DNA of 16,781 bases from an uncultured Oscillospiraceae bacterium (GTDB lineage: Bacteria; Bacillota; Clostridia; Oscillospirales; Ruminococcaceae): the NCBI GenBank assembly GCA_900555435.1, contig USLH01000040.1, positions 1-16,781 of the forward strand, read 5' to 3'. This document shows, one piece after another, positions 4,823-12,422 of this stretch; positions within the stretch are counted from its first letter, which is position 1, and each line of letters opens with the position of its first letter. The position numbers and the translations under genes were made by a program. The notes beneath the pieces were generated by a model. The model ran no database searches. It was not told the origin of the DNA and saw nothing but the letters and a program-made list of their open reading frames with translations.

Positions 4823-7525
4823 TCAGGCTTGTTTTTTGCGGAAAAAATGGGAGAGGATGGCGGAAAGAATGGGGGCGGCCATGAGATAGGCGGTGGCAGT
4901 CAGAAGCTGGGAGGGGGTGAGGGCAACGGTGCGGAAGAGCAGCTGCGCCGGCGGGAAAAAGAGGATGGTCAGCACGATCCCTGCGGATAAAAGGACGGCT
5001 AAAAGCAGCCGAAGATTGTTGAAGGGGTTGATGTGAAAAAGGCTTTTCTCTTCGCTTTTGCACTCAAAGACATGAATCAGCTGGGTGAAGACCAGGGTAA
5101 AAAGCGCACCGGATCGGGCGGCGTCTAATCCTGCAGTTTTGAAAAACTGCAGGAAGACCGCCAGAGTGGTCAGACCGATGAGACAGCCCCGGAAGAGAAT
5201 GGTGGACAGAAGGCCGCCGGAAAAGACCCCGTCGGAGGACTTCCGGGGCGGGCGCTGCATCACGCCGGGATCCGGCGGCTCCAGCCCCAAGGCGATGGCG
5301 GGGAGCCCGTCTGTGACCAGATTGATGAGGAGAATGTGGATGGGCAGAAGTACCACCGGAAGCCCCATGAGGATCCCCAAGAACATGGTCAGCACCTCCC
5401 CGATGTTGCATGAAAGGAGGTAGCGGATAAATTTCCGGATGTTCTGATAAATGACCCGGCCTTCCTTGACGGCGGTAACCAGCGTGGCAAAGTTGTCGTC
5501 CAGAAGGATCACGTCGGAGGCTTCCCGGGTCACATCCGTGCCGGAAATGCCCATGGAAACGCCGATGTCGGCTTCCTTGACGGCGGGGGCGTCGTTGACC
5601 CCGTCGCCGGTCATGGCGGTGATGTGGCCAAGGCGTTTGTAAGCTCTTACGATCTTCAGCTTGTCACTGGGGCTGACCCGGGCGAAAACAGTGGTTTTTT
5701 CGATGACCTTCAAAAGAGCGTCATCGGACATGGCGGAAAGTTCTTTTCCGGTGAGGATCCGATCGCCGGGGCGGAAGATCCCCAGCTCTTTTGCGGCGGC
5801 GCAGGCGGTGGCTTTATGGTCGCCGGTGATCATGACGGTACGGATCCCTGCCTTCCGGCAGAGGGCGACGGCTTCTTTTGCTTCCTTTCGGGGCGGATCC
5901 ATCAGACCCGCCAGCCCCACGAAAATCAGCCCGGAGGCTGAATCGGCTTCCGTTTTGGAAAGAGCTCCGGTCAAGGGAAGGTAGGCAAAGCCCAGCACCC
6001 GCAGGGCGGATTCCCCCATACGGGAAATCTCCGCTTCCAGTTTCTGACGACGGGGCAGGGTCAGAGGTTCCACGCCGGAAGCGGTCAGCACCCGGGTGCT
6101 GCGATCCAGAAGAACGTCGCAGCCGCCTTTGACCAGCAGTTGCTTTTCCCCGGAGGGGGATTCCACAAGAACGGACATTTTCTTGCTGCGGCTGTTAAAT
6201 GGGATCTCGAGGATCCGGCGGAAGGAGGAAAGGCTGCCGGGGGTCAGGGAAGCCCGAGCGGCAGCGACCAGCAGGGCGGTCTCCGTGGGGTCGCCGGAAA
6301 CGATGAAAGCGCCGCTTTCCCGGCTCATGGAGCGGCTGCGGGAGGTGGGCTCGCTGATAGAGGCGCTGCTGCAGAGGACGGCGATCTCTAAAAGCTTGCA
6401 GGCAGGCGGGAAGGTCTTGGGGGAAACAAGGCGGCTGCCGTCTTCGGTGCGGAATTCTCCGGCCTTTTCCGAACCGGAGCCGATGACCCGGATCCGTTCG
6501 TCCAGCGTGACCAGCTCTTGCACCGACATCCGGTTTTCTGTCAGGGTGCCGGTCTTATCCGAGCAGATCACATCGGCGCAGCCTAAGGTCTCCACGGCGT
6601 GAAGGCGGCGGATCAGGGAGCGCTGCTTCACCATCCGGTTGACAGCCAGGGCAAGGGAGATGGTGACGATAGCGGGGAGCCCTTCCGGAACAGCCGCCAC
6701 CGCAAGGCTCACGCCGGTCAGGAGCATATCGAGGAGGGGCTCGCCCCGTAGGATCCCGGCGCCCGCCACCACGACGCAGATGATGAGACAGCCGATGGCG
6801 ATGGTTTTCCCCAACTGATCCAGCCGCTTCTGCAAGGGGGTGGGCTCTTCGGTGATCCCGCCGATCATGCCGGCGATCTGGCCCATTTGGGTATGCATGC
6901 CGGTGGAAAGGATCCGGGCAGTGCCGTGGCCGGCGGTCACCACCGTGCCCATATAGAGGACGCCGGGCTGGTGGAGGGGGATGGGATCGGGCAGGGTTGT
7001 TTCCGGGAATTTTTCCACCGGGACGGGCTCACCGGTAAGAATGGATTCGTCAGCGGACAGAGAAGTTCCTTCTAAGATCCATGCATCGGCGGGGACACGC
7101 TCGCCGGTGACCACGGCGATGACGTCGCCACGAACCAACTCTTCACCGGGGACCTCTTTCAAAACGCCGTCCCGGTAGACCCTTGCCTTGGGGGCTGCCA
7201 TTTTCCGCAGGGCTTCCAGAGTGCGCTCCGTTTTGTATTCCTGAAAAAAGCCCATTAGGCCGTTGCAGAGGACGATGACCCCGATGGTCAGGGCTTCGGT
7301 GTAATCGCCGAGGAAGAGGGTCACCGCCGTGCTTACAAGCAGGATCAGGGTCAGAAAATCCTTGAACTGGCTGACGAAGATCACGGCCGGGCGGATTTTC
7401 TTCCCGTTTTGCAGGACGTTTTTTCCCTCTTCCCTTAAGCGGCGGTCGGCTTCCGCCTGAGAAAGCCCCAAAAAAGAAGGGGCCGGATCTTTCGGATCCT
7501 GTTCCAGATACTGCAGCAGCTTCAT
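4823..7525 (-). CDS. P-type calcium-transporting ATPase (P-IIA, SERCA/PMR1-like)
   Basis: A 900-residue membrane pump that exports Ca2+ (possibly other divalent ions) using ATP. It has the full P-type layout: N-terminal cation-ATPase segment (LSQAEADRRLREEGKN), actuator TGE (164-166), phosphorylation motif DKTGTLT with D323, nucleotide-site KGG (466-468), hinge MTGDGVNDAP (638-647) and about ten membrane helices. Calcium-site residues match SERCA: E281 in PEGLP (M4), N707 and E710 (M5), and N735, T738, D739 in NLVTDG (M6). This favours Ca2+ over Na+/K+ or heavy metals. The N-terminal start at 7525 has only a loose AAAGGG ribosome site about 11 nt upstream, but no better in-frame start fits the family. 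It is divergent from the MarR gene. A perfect 12-bp palindrome lies inside the gene at 5129-5154. Confidence 0.95.
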   Translation of the reverse strand: MKLLQYLEQDPKDPAPSFLGLSQAEADRRLREEGKNVLQNGKKIRPAVIFVSQFKDFLTLILLVSTAVTLFLGDYTEALTIGVIVLCNGLMGFFQEYKTERTLEALRKMAAPKARVYRDGVLKEVPGEELVRGDVIAVVTGERVPADAWILEGTSLSADESILTGEPVPVEKFPETTLPDPIPLHQPGVLYMGTVVTAGHGTARILSTGMHTQMGQIAGMIGGITEEPTPLQKRLDQLGKTIAIGCLIICVVVAGAGILRGEPLLDMLLTGVSLAVAAVPEGLPAIVTISLALAVNRMVKQRSLIRRLHAVETLGCADVICSDKTGTLTENRMSVQELVTLDERIRVIGSGSEKAGEFRTEDGSRLVSPKTFPPACKLLEIAVLCSSASISEPTSRSRSMSRESGAFIVSGDPTETALLVAAARASLTPGSLSSFRRILEIPFNSRSKKMSVLVESPSGEKQLLVKGGCDVLLDRSTRVLTASGVEPLTLPRRQKLEAEISRMGESALRVLGFAYLPLTGALSKTEADSASGLIFVGLAGLMDPPRKEAKEAVALCRKAGIRTVMITGDHKATACAAAKELGIFRPGDRILTGKELSAMSDDALLKVIEKTTVFARVSPSDKLKIVRAYKRLGHITAMTGDGVNDAPAVKEADIGVSMGISGTDVTREASDVILLDDNFATLVTAVKEGRVIYQNIRKFIRYLLSCNIGEVLTMFLGILMGLPVVLLPIHILLINLVTDGLPAIALGLEPPDPGVMQRPPRKSSDGVFSGGLLSTILFRGCLIGLTTLAVFLQFFKTAGLDAARSGALFTLVFTQLIHVFECKSEEKSLFHINPFNNLRLLLAVLLSAGIVLTILFFPPAQLLFRTVALTPSQLLTATAYLMAAPILSAILSHFFRKKQA

Positions 7526-7551
7526 GCGATTCCACGCCCTTTCTGCATCCT

Positions 7552-7574
7552 TTTATACAGTTCAGTTTATGTTC
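7552..7574 (-). promoter_or_regulatory. Weak candidate promoter for the Ca-ATPase gene
   Basis: The minus strand has TATAAA (7552-7557), a good -10 match, but the hexamer 17 bp upstream is poor. The start would fall near 7545, leaving a very short leader that just contains the ribosome site. This is the only reasonable -10 I see in the gap. Confidence 0.35.
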
Positions 7575-7605
7575 CGGAAATTTTTCCTAGACCGGTTTAA
7601 AAGGG

Positions 7606-7634
7606 TTGACAATCGGAAAGGAGCGTGATATACT
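7606..7634 (+). promoter_or_regulatory. Sigma-A promoter of the marR-ABC-ABC operon
   Basis: TTGACA (7606-7611) and TATACT (7629-7634) are 17 bp apart, with an extended TGA before the -10. The start should fall near 7641, inside the repeated AT-rich boxes, so a repressor bound there would block initiation directly. Confidence 0.9.
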
Positions 7635-7638
7635 ACTT

Positions 7639-7677
7639 AATTGTTAGCAAGCTAATTATTAACCTTGCAATTATTAA
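7639..7677. promoter_or_regulatory. MarR-type operator region: palindrome plus three 15-bp-spaced boxes
   Basis: A perfect TTAGC-AA-GCTAA inverted repeat (7644-7655), extended outward by AAT/ATT to 7639-7660, begins 4 bp after the -10. Three boxes related to AATTATTAA start at 7639 (7 of 9 matches), 7654 and 7669 (identical), a regular 15-bp period. GCAAG and CTTGC in the linkers add another inverted pair. This arrangement at a MarR-family promoter suggests autorepression with two or more dimers bound; the regulator assignment is inference from position. Confidence 0.75.
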
Positions 7678-7697
7678 GCGGGAAGGGGAGGGAGAGA

Positions 7698-8222
7698 ATG
7701 GCGGTTACTTATCGGGCAATCATCGGGCAGTTAAATAAGCTCCATCTGCTGCACCGGATCTATATCCAGCGGGCGGCGGCACGAAATCAGACCTGTTTCG
7801 GGCAGATGCCCCTTCTGGAGTTTGTCATGGAGCATGAATCCTGCACTCAGAAGGAGATCGCTGACCACCTGCAGATCTCGCCGCCGGCAGTGGCCGGGTC
7901 GGTCAAGCGGCTGGAGCGGGACGGAATGGTGGAGCGGGTCGCAGATCCAAACGACCTGCGGTGCAACCGGCTGACTATTACGGAAGAGGGAAAGTGCTAT
8001 GTAAAAACGCTGCAGAATTCCTTCGATGGCGTGGATGCACTGGCGTTCCGGGGGTTCAAAGAGGAAGAGTGCGAAGCGCTTTTTGATTATCTTCAGCGGC
8101 TTACGGCAAATCTTGAGACCGATGAATTCCGGGAACGGACGGTGGCGTCGCTGATCAATGAGGAAAAGCAGCTCCACATGGCTATGAAGCAAAAGGAAAA
8201 GGAGGAAGACAGGCGTGGTTAA
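7698..8222 (+). CDS. MarR-family transcriptional regulator
   Basis: A 174-residue winged-helix repressor. The core CTQKEIADHLQISPPAVAGS (49-68) is the helix-turn-helix, with KRLERDGMVER next and the wing carrying the family's D-x-R pattern (DPNDLRCNRLTITEEG, 83-98). Such proteins dimerise on palindromes and are usually released by small hydrophobic ligands. I chose the ATG at 7698, not the in-frame TTG at 7665, because GGGGAGG ends about 6 nt before it and 7665 lies in the operator boxes. The stop overlaps the GTG of the first ABC gene by 8 bp. With the operator just downstream of its promoter, it likely represses its own operon and so the exporter. Confidence 0.94.
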   Translation: MAVTYRAIIGQLNKLHLLHRIYIQRAAARNQTCFGQMPLLEFVMEHESCTQKEIADHLQISPPAVAGSVKRLERDGMVERVADPNDLRCNRLTITEEGKCYVKTLQNSFDGVDALAFRGFKEEECEALFDYLQRLTANLETDEFRERTVASLINEEKQLHMAMKQKEKEEDRRG

Positions 8223-9936
8223 AAAAGTTCTGCCTTTCGCAAAGAAGTACGGGGTCTATGCAATCCTGTCACCGATCGCCATCATCGGCGAGGTATGGGC
8301 GGAAATCAACATCCCGAAGCTCATGTCCCAGATTGTAGACACAGGCATCGGGAACAAGGACATCTCCTACGTCCTGAAAGTAGGCGGGCAGATGGTGCTG
8401 TATGCGCTGTTTGCTTTGCTTTGCGGCGCACTGGCGGCACGGTTTGCCGCACTGGGCGGTCTGGGATTCGGCAGCGAGCTGCGGCGGGGGCTTTTCTATA
8501 AGCTCCAGACCTATTCGTTCAAAAACCTGGACCGGTTCCGGACGGCTTCGCTGGTGACCCGGCTGACCGCCGACGTAAACAACATCCAGAATGCCTTTAT
8601 GATGATCATCCGGGTGGCGGTTCGGGCGCCGTTTATGCTCGTCTGTGCCACATGGATGGCGTTTAAGATCAATCACAGCCTGGTATCGGTCTTTCTGGTG
8701 GCGATCCCGGTGCTGGGGACGGCGCTGGCGGTCATCGCCTGTATGGCGTTTCCCCGGTTCACCGCCATGCTCAAGCGGTACGACGGGCTGAACGCTTCGG
8801 TTCAGGAGAACCTGATCTCCATCCGGGTGGTCAAGGCTTTTGTCCGCTCAGACTATGAGAAGAAGAAATTCAAGGAGGCCAACGACGGCCTGCGGGATTC
8901 CTCCATCCGGGCGGAAAAGGTACTGGCCTTCAACGGTCCTTTTATGCAGATCACGATCTATGCCTGCATCATCGCCATCCTCTGGTTCGGCGGCAACCAC
9001 ATCATCAACGGCACCATGCAGACCGGCGAGCTGATCAGCTTCATCAGTTATGTGACTCAGATCCTCATGAGCCTGATGATGATTTCCATGATCTTTGTGA
9101 TGCTGGTCATGTCTAAGGCTTCCTTGGTCCGGATCGGTGAGGTTCTGGACGAAGTCCCCGACATTCAGGACGGCAAGGAAACGGAAGTGAAGGACGGCTC
9201 TATCACCTTCGAGAATGTATCCTTCCGCTATAACGGCGGGGCTGAGGAAAACGTCCTTCAGAATATCAATCTTTCCATCCGCTCCGGCGAGACCATCGGC
9301 ATCATCGGCGGCACAGGCTCGGCAAAGAGCACGCTGGTGCAGCTGATCCCCCGGCTTTACGATGCATCGGAAGGCCGGGTGCTGGTAGGCGGCAAGGACG
9401 TGCGGGACTACAGCATCCACGTCCTTCGGGACGCCGTCAGCATGGTGCTCCAGAAAAACGTCCTCTTCTCCGGCTCTATCCGGGACAATCTCCGCTGGGG
9501 CAACGAAAACTCCACCCAGGAGGAGATCGAGGAAGCCTGCGAATCGGCGCAGGCGGACGGCTTCGTGAAGAGCTTCCCTGACGGGTATGACACCGATCTG
9601 GGACAGGGCGGCGTCAACGTTTCCGGAGGGCAGAAGCAGCGGCTCTGTATCGCAAGAGCACTTTTAAAGCATCCGAAGATCATTATCTTAGACGACTCCA
9701 CCAGCGCCGTGGATACCGCTACCGATGCAAAGATCCGGGCGGCTCTGCGGAAGGATCTGAAAGGGACCACCGCTCTCATTATTGCCCAACGGATCTCCAG
9801 CGTGGAGGATGCCGACCGGATCCTTGTTCTCAATGACGGGAAGATTTCCGATTTCGATACCCACGAGAACCTGATGAAGAACAGTGAGATCTATCGGGAA
9901 GTTTATGAATCTCAGAAGAAAGGGAGGGAAGCCTGA
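8215..9936 (+). CDS. ABC exporter half-transporter with a degenerate ATP site (first subunit)
   Basis: A 573-residue type IV (exporter-fold) half-transporter: about six membrane helices in residues 15-300, then an ATPase domain. Motifs are Walker A GGTGSAKST (365-373, with Ala before the Lys), Q-loop Q413, signature VSGGQ (469-473), Walker B IIILDD with Asp at the catalytic Glu place (D494), and Q525 at the switch His (IIAQRIS). D-for-E with Q-for-H marks the degenerate half of a heterodimer, as in TM287 of TM287/288. The start is a GTG overlapping the end of marR, with AAGGAGG about 11 nt upstream, and the TGA overlaps the next ATG, so all three genes are coupled. Substrate is unknown; the MarR context suggests drugs or toxic lipophilic compounds. 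Confidence 0.95.
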   Translation: MVKKVLPFAKKYGVYAILSPIAIIGEVWAEINIPKLMSQIVDTGIGNKDISYVLKVGGQMVLYALFALLCGALAARFAALGGLGFGSELRRGLFYKLQTYSFKNLDRFRTASLVTRLTADVNNIQNAFMMIIRVAVRAPFMLVCATWMAFKINHSLVSVFLVAIPVLGTALAVIACMAFPRFTAMLKRYDGLNASVQENLISIRVVKAFVRSDYEKKKFKEANDGLRDSSIRAEKVLAFNGPFMQITIYACIIAILWFGGNHIINGTMQTGELISFISYVTQILMSLMMISMIFVMLVMSKASLVRIGEVLDEVPDIQDGKETEVKDGSITFENVSFRYNGGAEENVLQNINLSIRSGETIGIIGGTGSAKSTLVQLIPRLYDASEGRVLVGGKDVRDYSIHVLRDAVSMVLQKNVLFSGSIRDNLRWGNENSTQEEIEEACESAQADGFVKSFPDGYDTDLGQGGVNVSGGQKQRLCIARALLKHPKIIILDDSTSAVDTATDAKIRAALRKDLKGTTALIIAQRISSVEDADRILVLNDGKISDFDTHENLMKNSEIYREVYESQKKGREA

Positions 9937-11828
9937 TGCCAGGACCAAGACCCATGCAGATGGCAAAGCCTAAAAGCGCATCGAAGACTTTTTCCAGAGT
10001 CTTAGGCTATATGTTCCGGCAGAAGTGGCTGCTTTGCATCGTGCTGCTCCTCGTTTTGCTGAGTGCGGGAGCGGGCGTCGCCGGGACTTACTTTCTGAAA
10101 CCCATTTTGAATGATTACATCGTCCCCTTCATCGGCAAGGAAACGACAGCGGCGGATCTTTGGCCCTTTGTCCGGATGCTGATGGTCATGGCGGGAATTT
10201 ATCTGATCGGAGCCTTTTCCGGATATTTCTGCAACCGGATCATGATCCGGATTTCCAACCAGACCTTGAATTCCGTCCGGGGCGACCTATTCAACAGCCT
10301 GCAGGATCTGCCTATCTCCTTCTTTGACGCACGCACCCACGGCGAGCTGATGAGCCGGTTCACCAACGACGTGGACACCCTTCGGGAAGCCATCAGCCAG
10401 GGCGCGATCCAGCTGATCTCGTCGGCGGTGACAGCGGTCTCCACCTTCGTGATGATGGTGATCTTAAGCCCCCTGCTGACCCTGCTGATCGTCGTTATGC
10501 TGGTCATCATGATGGCCCTTATCAAATTCATCGGCGGGAGGAGCGCCCGGCTCTTCAAGCGGCAGCAGCAGGCGGTTGGCGCCTTGAACGGCTACATCGA
10601 AGAGATGACCGAGGGGCAGAAGGTGGTCAAGGTCTTTTGCCACGAGGAGGAAGCCAAGGAGGGCTTTGATAAGCTCAACGAAGAGTATCGCTCGGCGGCC
10701 ACGGATGCAAACACCTATGCCAGCATCATGATGCCCATTATGGGCAACCTCTCCTATATCAACTACGCTTTAACGGCGGCCATTGGCGCAATGCTGGTGA
10801 TAAGGGGTTCCATGGACCTCGGCTCCATCGCCTCCTTCTTACAGTACACCCGGTCGTTCTCCCAGCCCATCACCCAGATCTCCCAGCAGTTCAACGCCCT
10901 GCTGGCGGCCTTAGCCGGTGCGGAGCGGATCTTTGAGATCATTGACGCCAAGCCGGAAGAGGACGAAGGGTATGTGCAGCTGGTGAACGCCAATCTTTCG
11001 CCGGACGGCGCCATCACCGAAAGCGAAAAGAAGACCGGCCACTGGGCATGGAAGCATCCCCATGCGGCGGACAATACGGTGACGTATTCCGAGCTGCGGG
11101 GCGACGTGGAATTCGAGGATATCTCCTTCAGCTACGATGGCAAGAAGGAAGTACTCCATCACGTTTCCCTCCATGCGCTTCCGGGGCAGAAGATCGCCTT
11201 TGTCGGCTCCACCGGCGCAGGCAAGACGACGATTACAAATCTCATCAACCGGTTCTACGAGTTGAGCGACGGAAAGATCCGGTACGACGGCATCAACATC
11301 ACCAAGATCAAGAAGGACGACCTGCGGCGGTCGCTGGCCATGGTTCTGCAGGATACCCATCTGTTCACCGGCACGGTTCGGGAGAACATCCGCTACGGGC
11401 GGCTGGACGCCACCGACGCAGAGGTGGAAGAGGCGGCACGGCTTGCAAACGCCGACTTCTTCATCCGGCACCTGCCGGAGGGATATGACACTCTGCTGAC
11501 CTCCGACGGCGCAAACCTGTCCCAGGGGCAGCGGCAGCTCTTAGCCATTGCCCGGGCGGCCGTGGCGGATCCGCCGGTGCTGATCTTGGACGAGGCCACC
11601 TCCTCCATCGACACCCGTACCGAGGCGCTGATTGAGAAGGGTATGGACAGCCTGATGGAAGGGCGGACGGTGTTCGTCATCGCTCACCGGCTTTCCACCG
11701 TCCGGAATGCGGACTGCATTCTGGTGCTGGAAAACGGCCGGATCATCGAAAAAGGCAGCCACGAAGACCTGATCGCCCAGAAGGGCAAGTACTATCAGCT
11801 GTATACCGGACAGTTCGAGCTGTCTTAA
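9936..11828 (+). CDS. ABC exporter half-transporter with a canonical ATP site (second subunit)
   Basis: A 630-residue exporter-fold half-transporter and partner of the preceding gene; the two share a TGATG junction. It carries the canonical Walker A GSTGAGKT (424-431), Q472, Walker B with catalytic E553 (LILDEATSS) and switch H584 (IAHRLST). Its signature is LSQGQ (528-532) instead of LSGGQ. In the heterodimer this signature faces the other subunit's degenerate Walker site, so one ATP site is impaired on both faces and the other is intact. About 45 extra residues (roughly 342-388, including HWAWKHPHAADN) link membrane and ATPase domains. Later Met codons (7 and 9) are possible starts, but GGGAGGGAAG sits just upstream of the chosen ATG. 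Confidence 0.95.
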   Translation: MPGPRPMQMAKPKSASKTFSRVLGYMFRQKWLLCIVLLLVLLSAGAGVAGTYFLKPILNDYIVPFIGKETTAADLWPFVRMLMVMAGIYLIGAFSGYFCNRIMIRISNQTLNSVRGDLFNSLQDLPISFFDARTHGELMSRFTNDVDTLREAISQGAIQLISSAVTAVSTFVMMVILSPLLTLLIVVMLVIMMALIKFIGGRSARLFKRQQQAVGALNGYIEEMTEGQKVVKVFCHEEEAKEGFDKLNEEYRSAATDANTYASIMMPIMGNLSYINYALTAAIGAMLVIRGSMDLGSIASFLQYTRSFSQPITQISQQFNALLAALAGAERIFEIIDAKPEEDEGYVQLVNANLSPDGAITESEKKTGHWAWKHPHAADNTVTYSELRGDVEFEDISFSYDGKKEVLHHVSLHALPGQKIAFVGSTGAGKTTITNLINRFYELSDGKIRYDGINITKIKKDDLRRSLAMVLQDTHLFTGTVRENIRYGRLDATDAEVEEAARLANADFFIRHLPEGYDTLLTSDGANLSQGQRQLLAIARAAVADPPVLILDEATSSIDTRTEALIEKGMDSLMEGRTVFVIAHRLSTVRNADCILVLENGRIIEKGSHEDLIAQKGKYYQLYTGQFELS

Positions 11829-11829
11829 G

Positions 11830-11870
11830 AAAAAACGCCCTCTGCCGGAAGCAGGGGGCGTTTCTCTTTC
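11830..11870 (+). terminator. Terminator of the marR-ABC-ABC operon
   Basis: A 13-bp stem with one G-T pair (11833-11845 with 11851-11863) and a CGGAA loop, followed by TTTCTCTTT, begins right after the TAA stop at 11826-11828. The next + strand gene has its own promoter, so it is a separate unit. Confidence 0.88.
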
Positions 11871-11902
11871 AAAAACTTTGGTTTTTGGTCACGGAAAATT
11901 CA

Positions 11903-11930
11903 CTGACAAAAGACGGATCTGTGGTATACT
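11903..11930 (+). promoter_or_regulatory. Sigma-A promoter of the zinc-ribbon membrane protein gene
   Basis: CTGACA (11903-11908) and TATACT (11925-11930) are 16 bp apart. The start near 11937 gives a leader of about 23 nt that holds the AAAGGGA ribosome site. Confidence 0.75.
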
Positions 11931-11959
11931 GGGAATAGATTCCGGAAAGGGATGATCGC

Positions 11960-12373
11960 TTGAATTGGCTGCAAAAATTTATGATGGGGCGCTACGGTGT
12001 GGATCAGATGAACATCGGGGTTCTGATCTTTTCGATGGTCTGCACCTTTACTGCTTCGCTGACCCGGTGGCTGCTGCTGTCGATCCTGGGGACGGCTCTG
12101 CTGGCTTACGGGGTGTTCCGGATGTTTTCCCGGAATGTGTCCGCCCGGTCGAAGGAAAACCAGAAGTTTCTGGTCTTCTGGAACAAGGTGAAGGGGATCT
12201 GGTATAAGATCAAAGACTGGTTTTCCGGGAAGAAGCGGCGGTTTGCCGACCGGAAGACCCACTGCTACTTTTCCTGCCCCAAATGCAAGCGGAAGCTGCG
12301 GGTGCCGAAGGGGAAAGGGAAGATCGAGATCAGCTGTCCCATCTGCGGTACAAAATTTATAAAGAAGACGTGA
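11960..12373 (+). CDS. Small two-helix membrane protein with a C-terminal zinc ribbon
   Basis: A 137-residue protein of unknown function. Two hydrophobic segments (about 18-32 and 37-55) are followed by a very basic linker (60-100) and a zinc ribbon with two CxxC knuckles (C106/C109 and C126/C129) holding VPKGKGKIEISC. The organisation, including the GRYGVDQMN start and the CPKCKRKLRVP stretch, resembles a protein seen widely in Clostridia, so I treat it as a conserved hypothetical. I keep the TTG start because AAAGGGA lies 7 nt upstream and the conserved N-terminus begins there; the alternative ATG at 11981 would drop WLQKF. The basic linker and ribbon probably face the cytoplasm and could touch nucleic acid or ribosomes, but that is inference. 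It stands alone between its own promoter and terminator. Confidence 0.85.
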   Translation: MNWLQKFMMGRYGVDQMNIGVLIFSMVCTFTASLTRWLLLSILGTALLAYGVFRMFSRNVSARSKENQKFLVFWNKVKGIWYKIKDWFSGKKRRFADRKTHCYFSCPKCKRKLRVPKGKGKIEISCPICGTKFIKKT

Positions 12374-12374
12374 T

Positions 12375-12414
12375 AAACGCCCCGGTTCTGCCCGAAAGCG
12401 GAACCGGGGCGTTT
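12375..12414. terminator. Bidirectional terminator between the zinc-ribbon gene and GH95
   Basis: A 14-bp perfect stem (12375-12388 with 12401-12414) and 12-nt loop, with T4 on the plus side and T3 on the minus side. It sits 1 nt after the plus-strand stop and 8 nt before the minus-strand stop codon at 12423. Confidence 0.93.
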
Positions 12415-12422
12415 TGCGTCTT

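Noticed and set aside
4671..5063. Minus-strand open frame running from the Ca-ATPase end into the inverted-repeat element
   Set aside because: Its first half is an Arg/Pro-rich shadow of the ATPase and the second half is translated repeat; no ribosome site.
11952..11963. Three-codon upstream frame (ATG ATC GCT TGA) whose stop overlaps the TTG start of the zinc-ribbon gene
   Set aside because: The ATG is too close to the AAAGGG ribosome site to be used and the overlap is likely chance.
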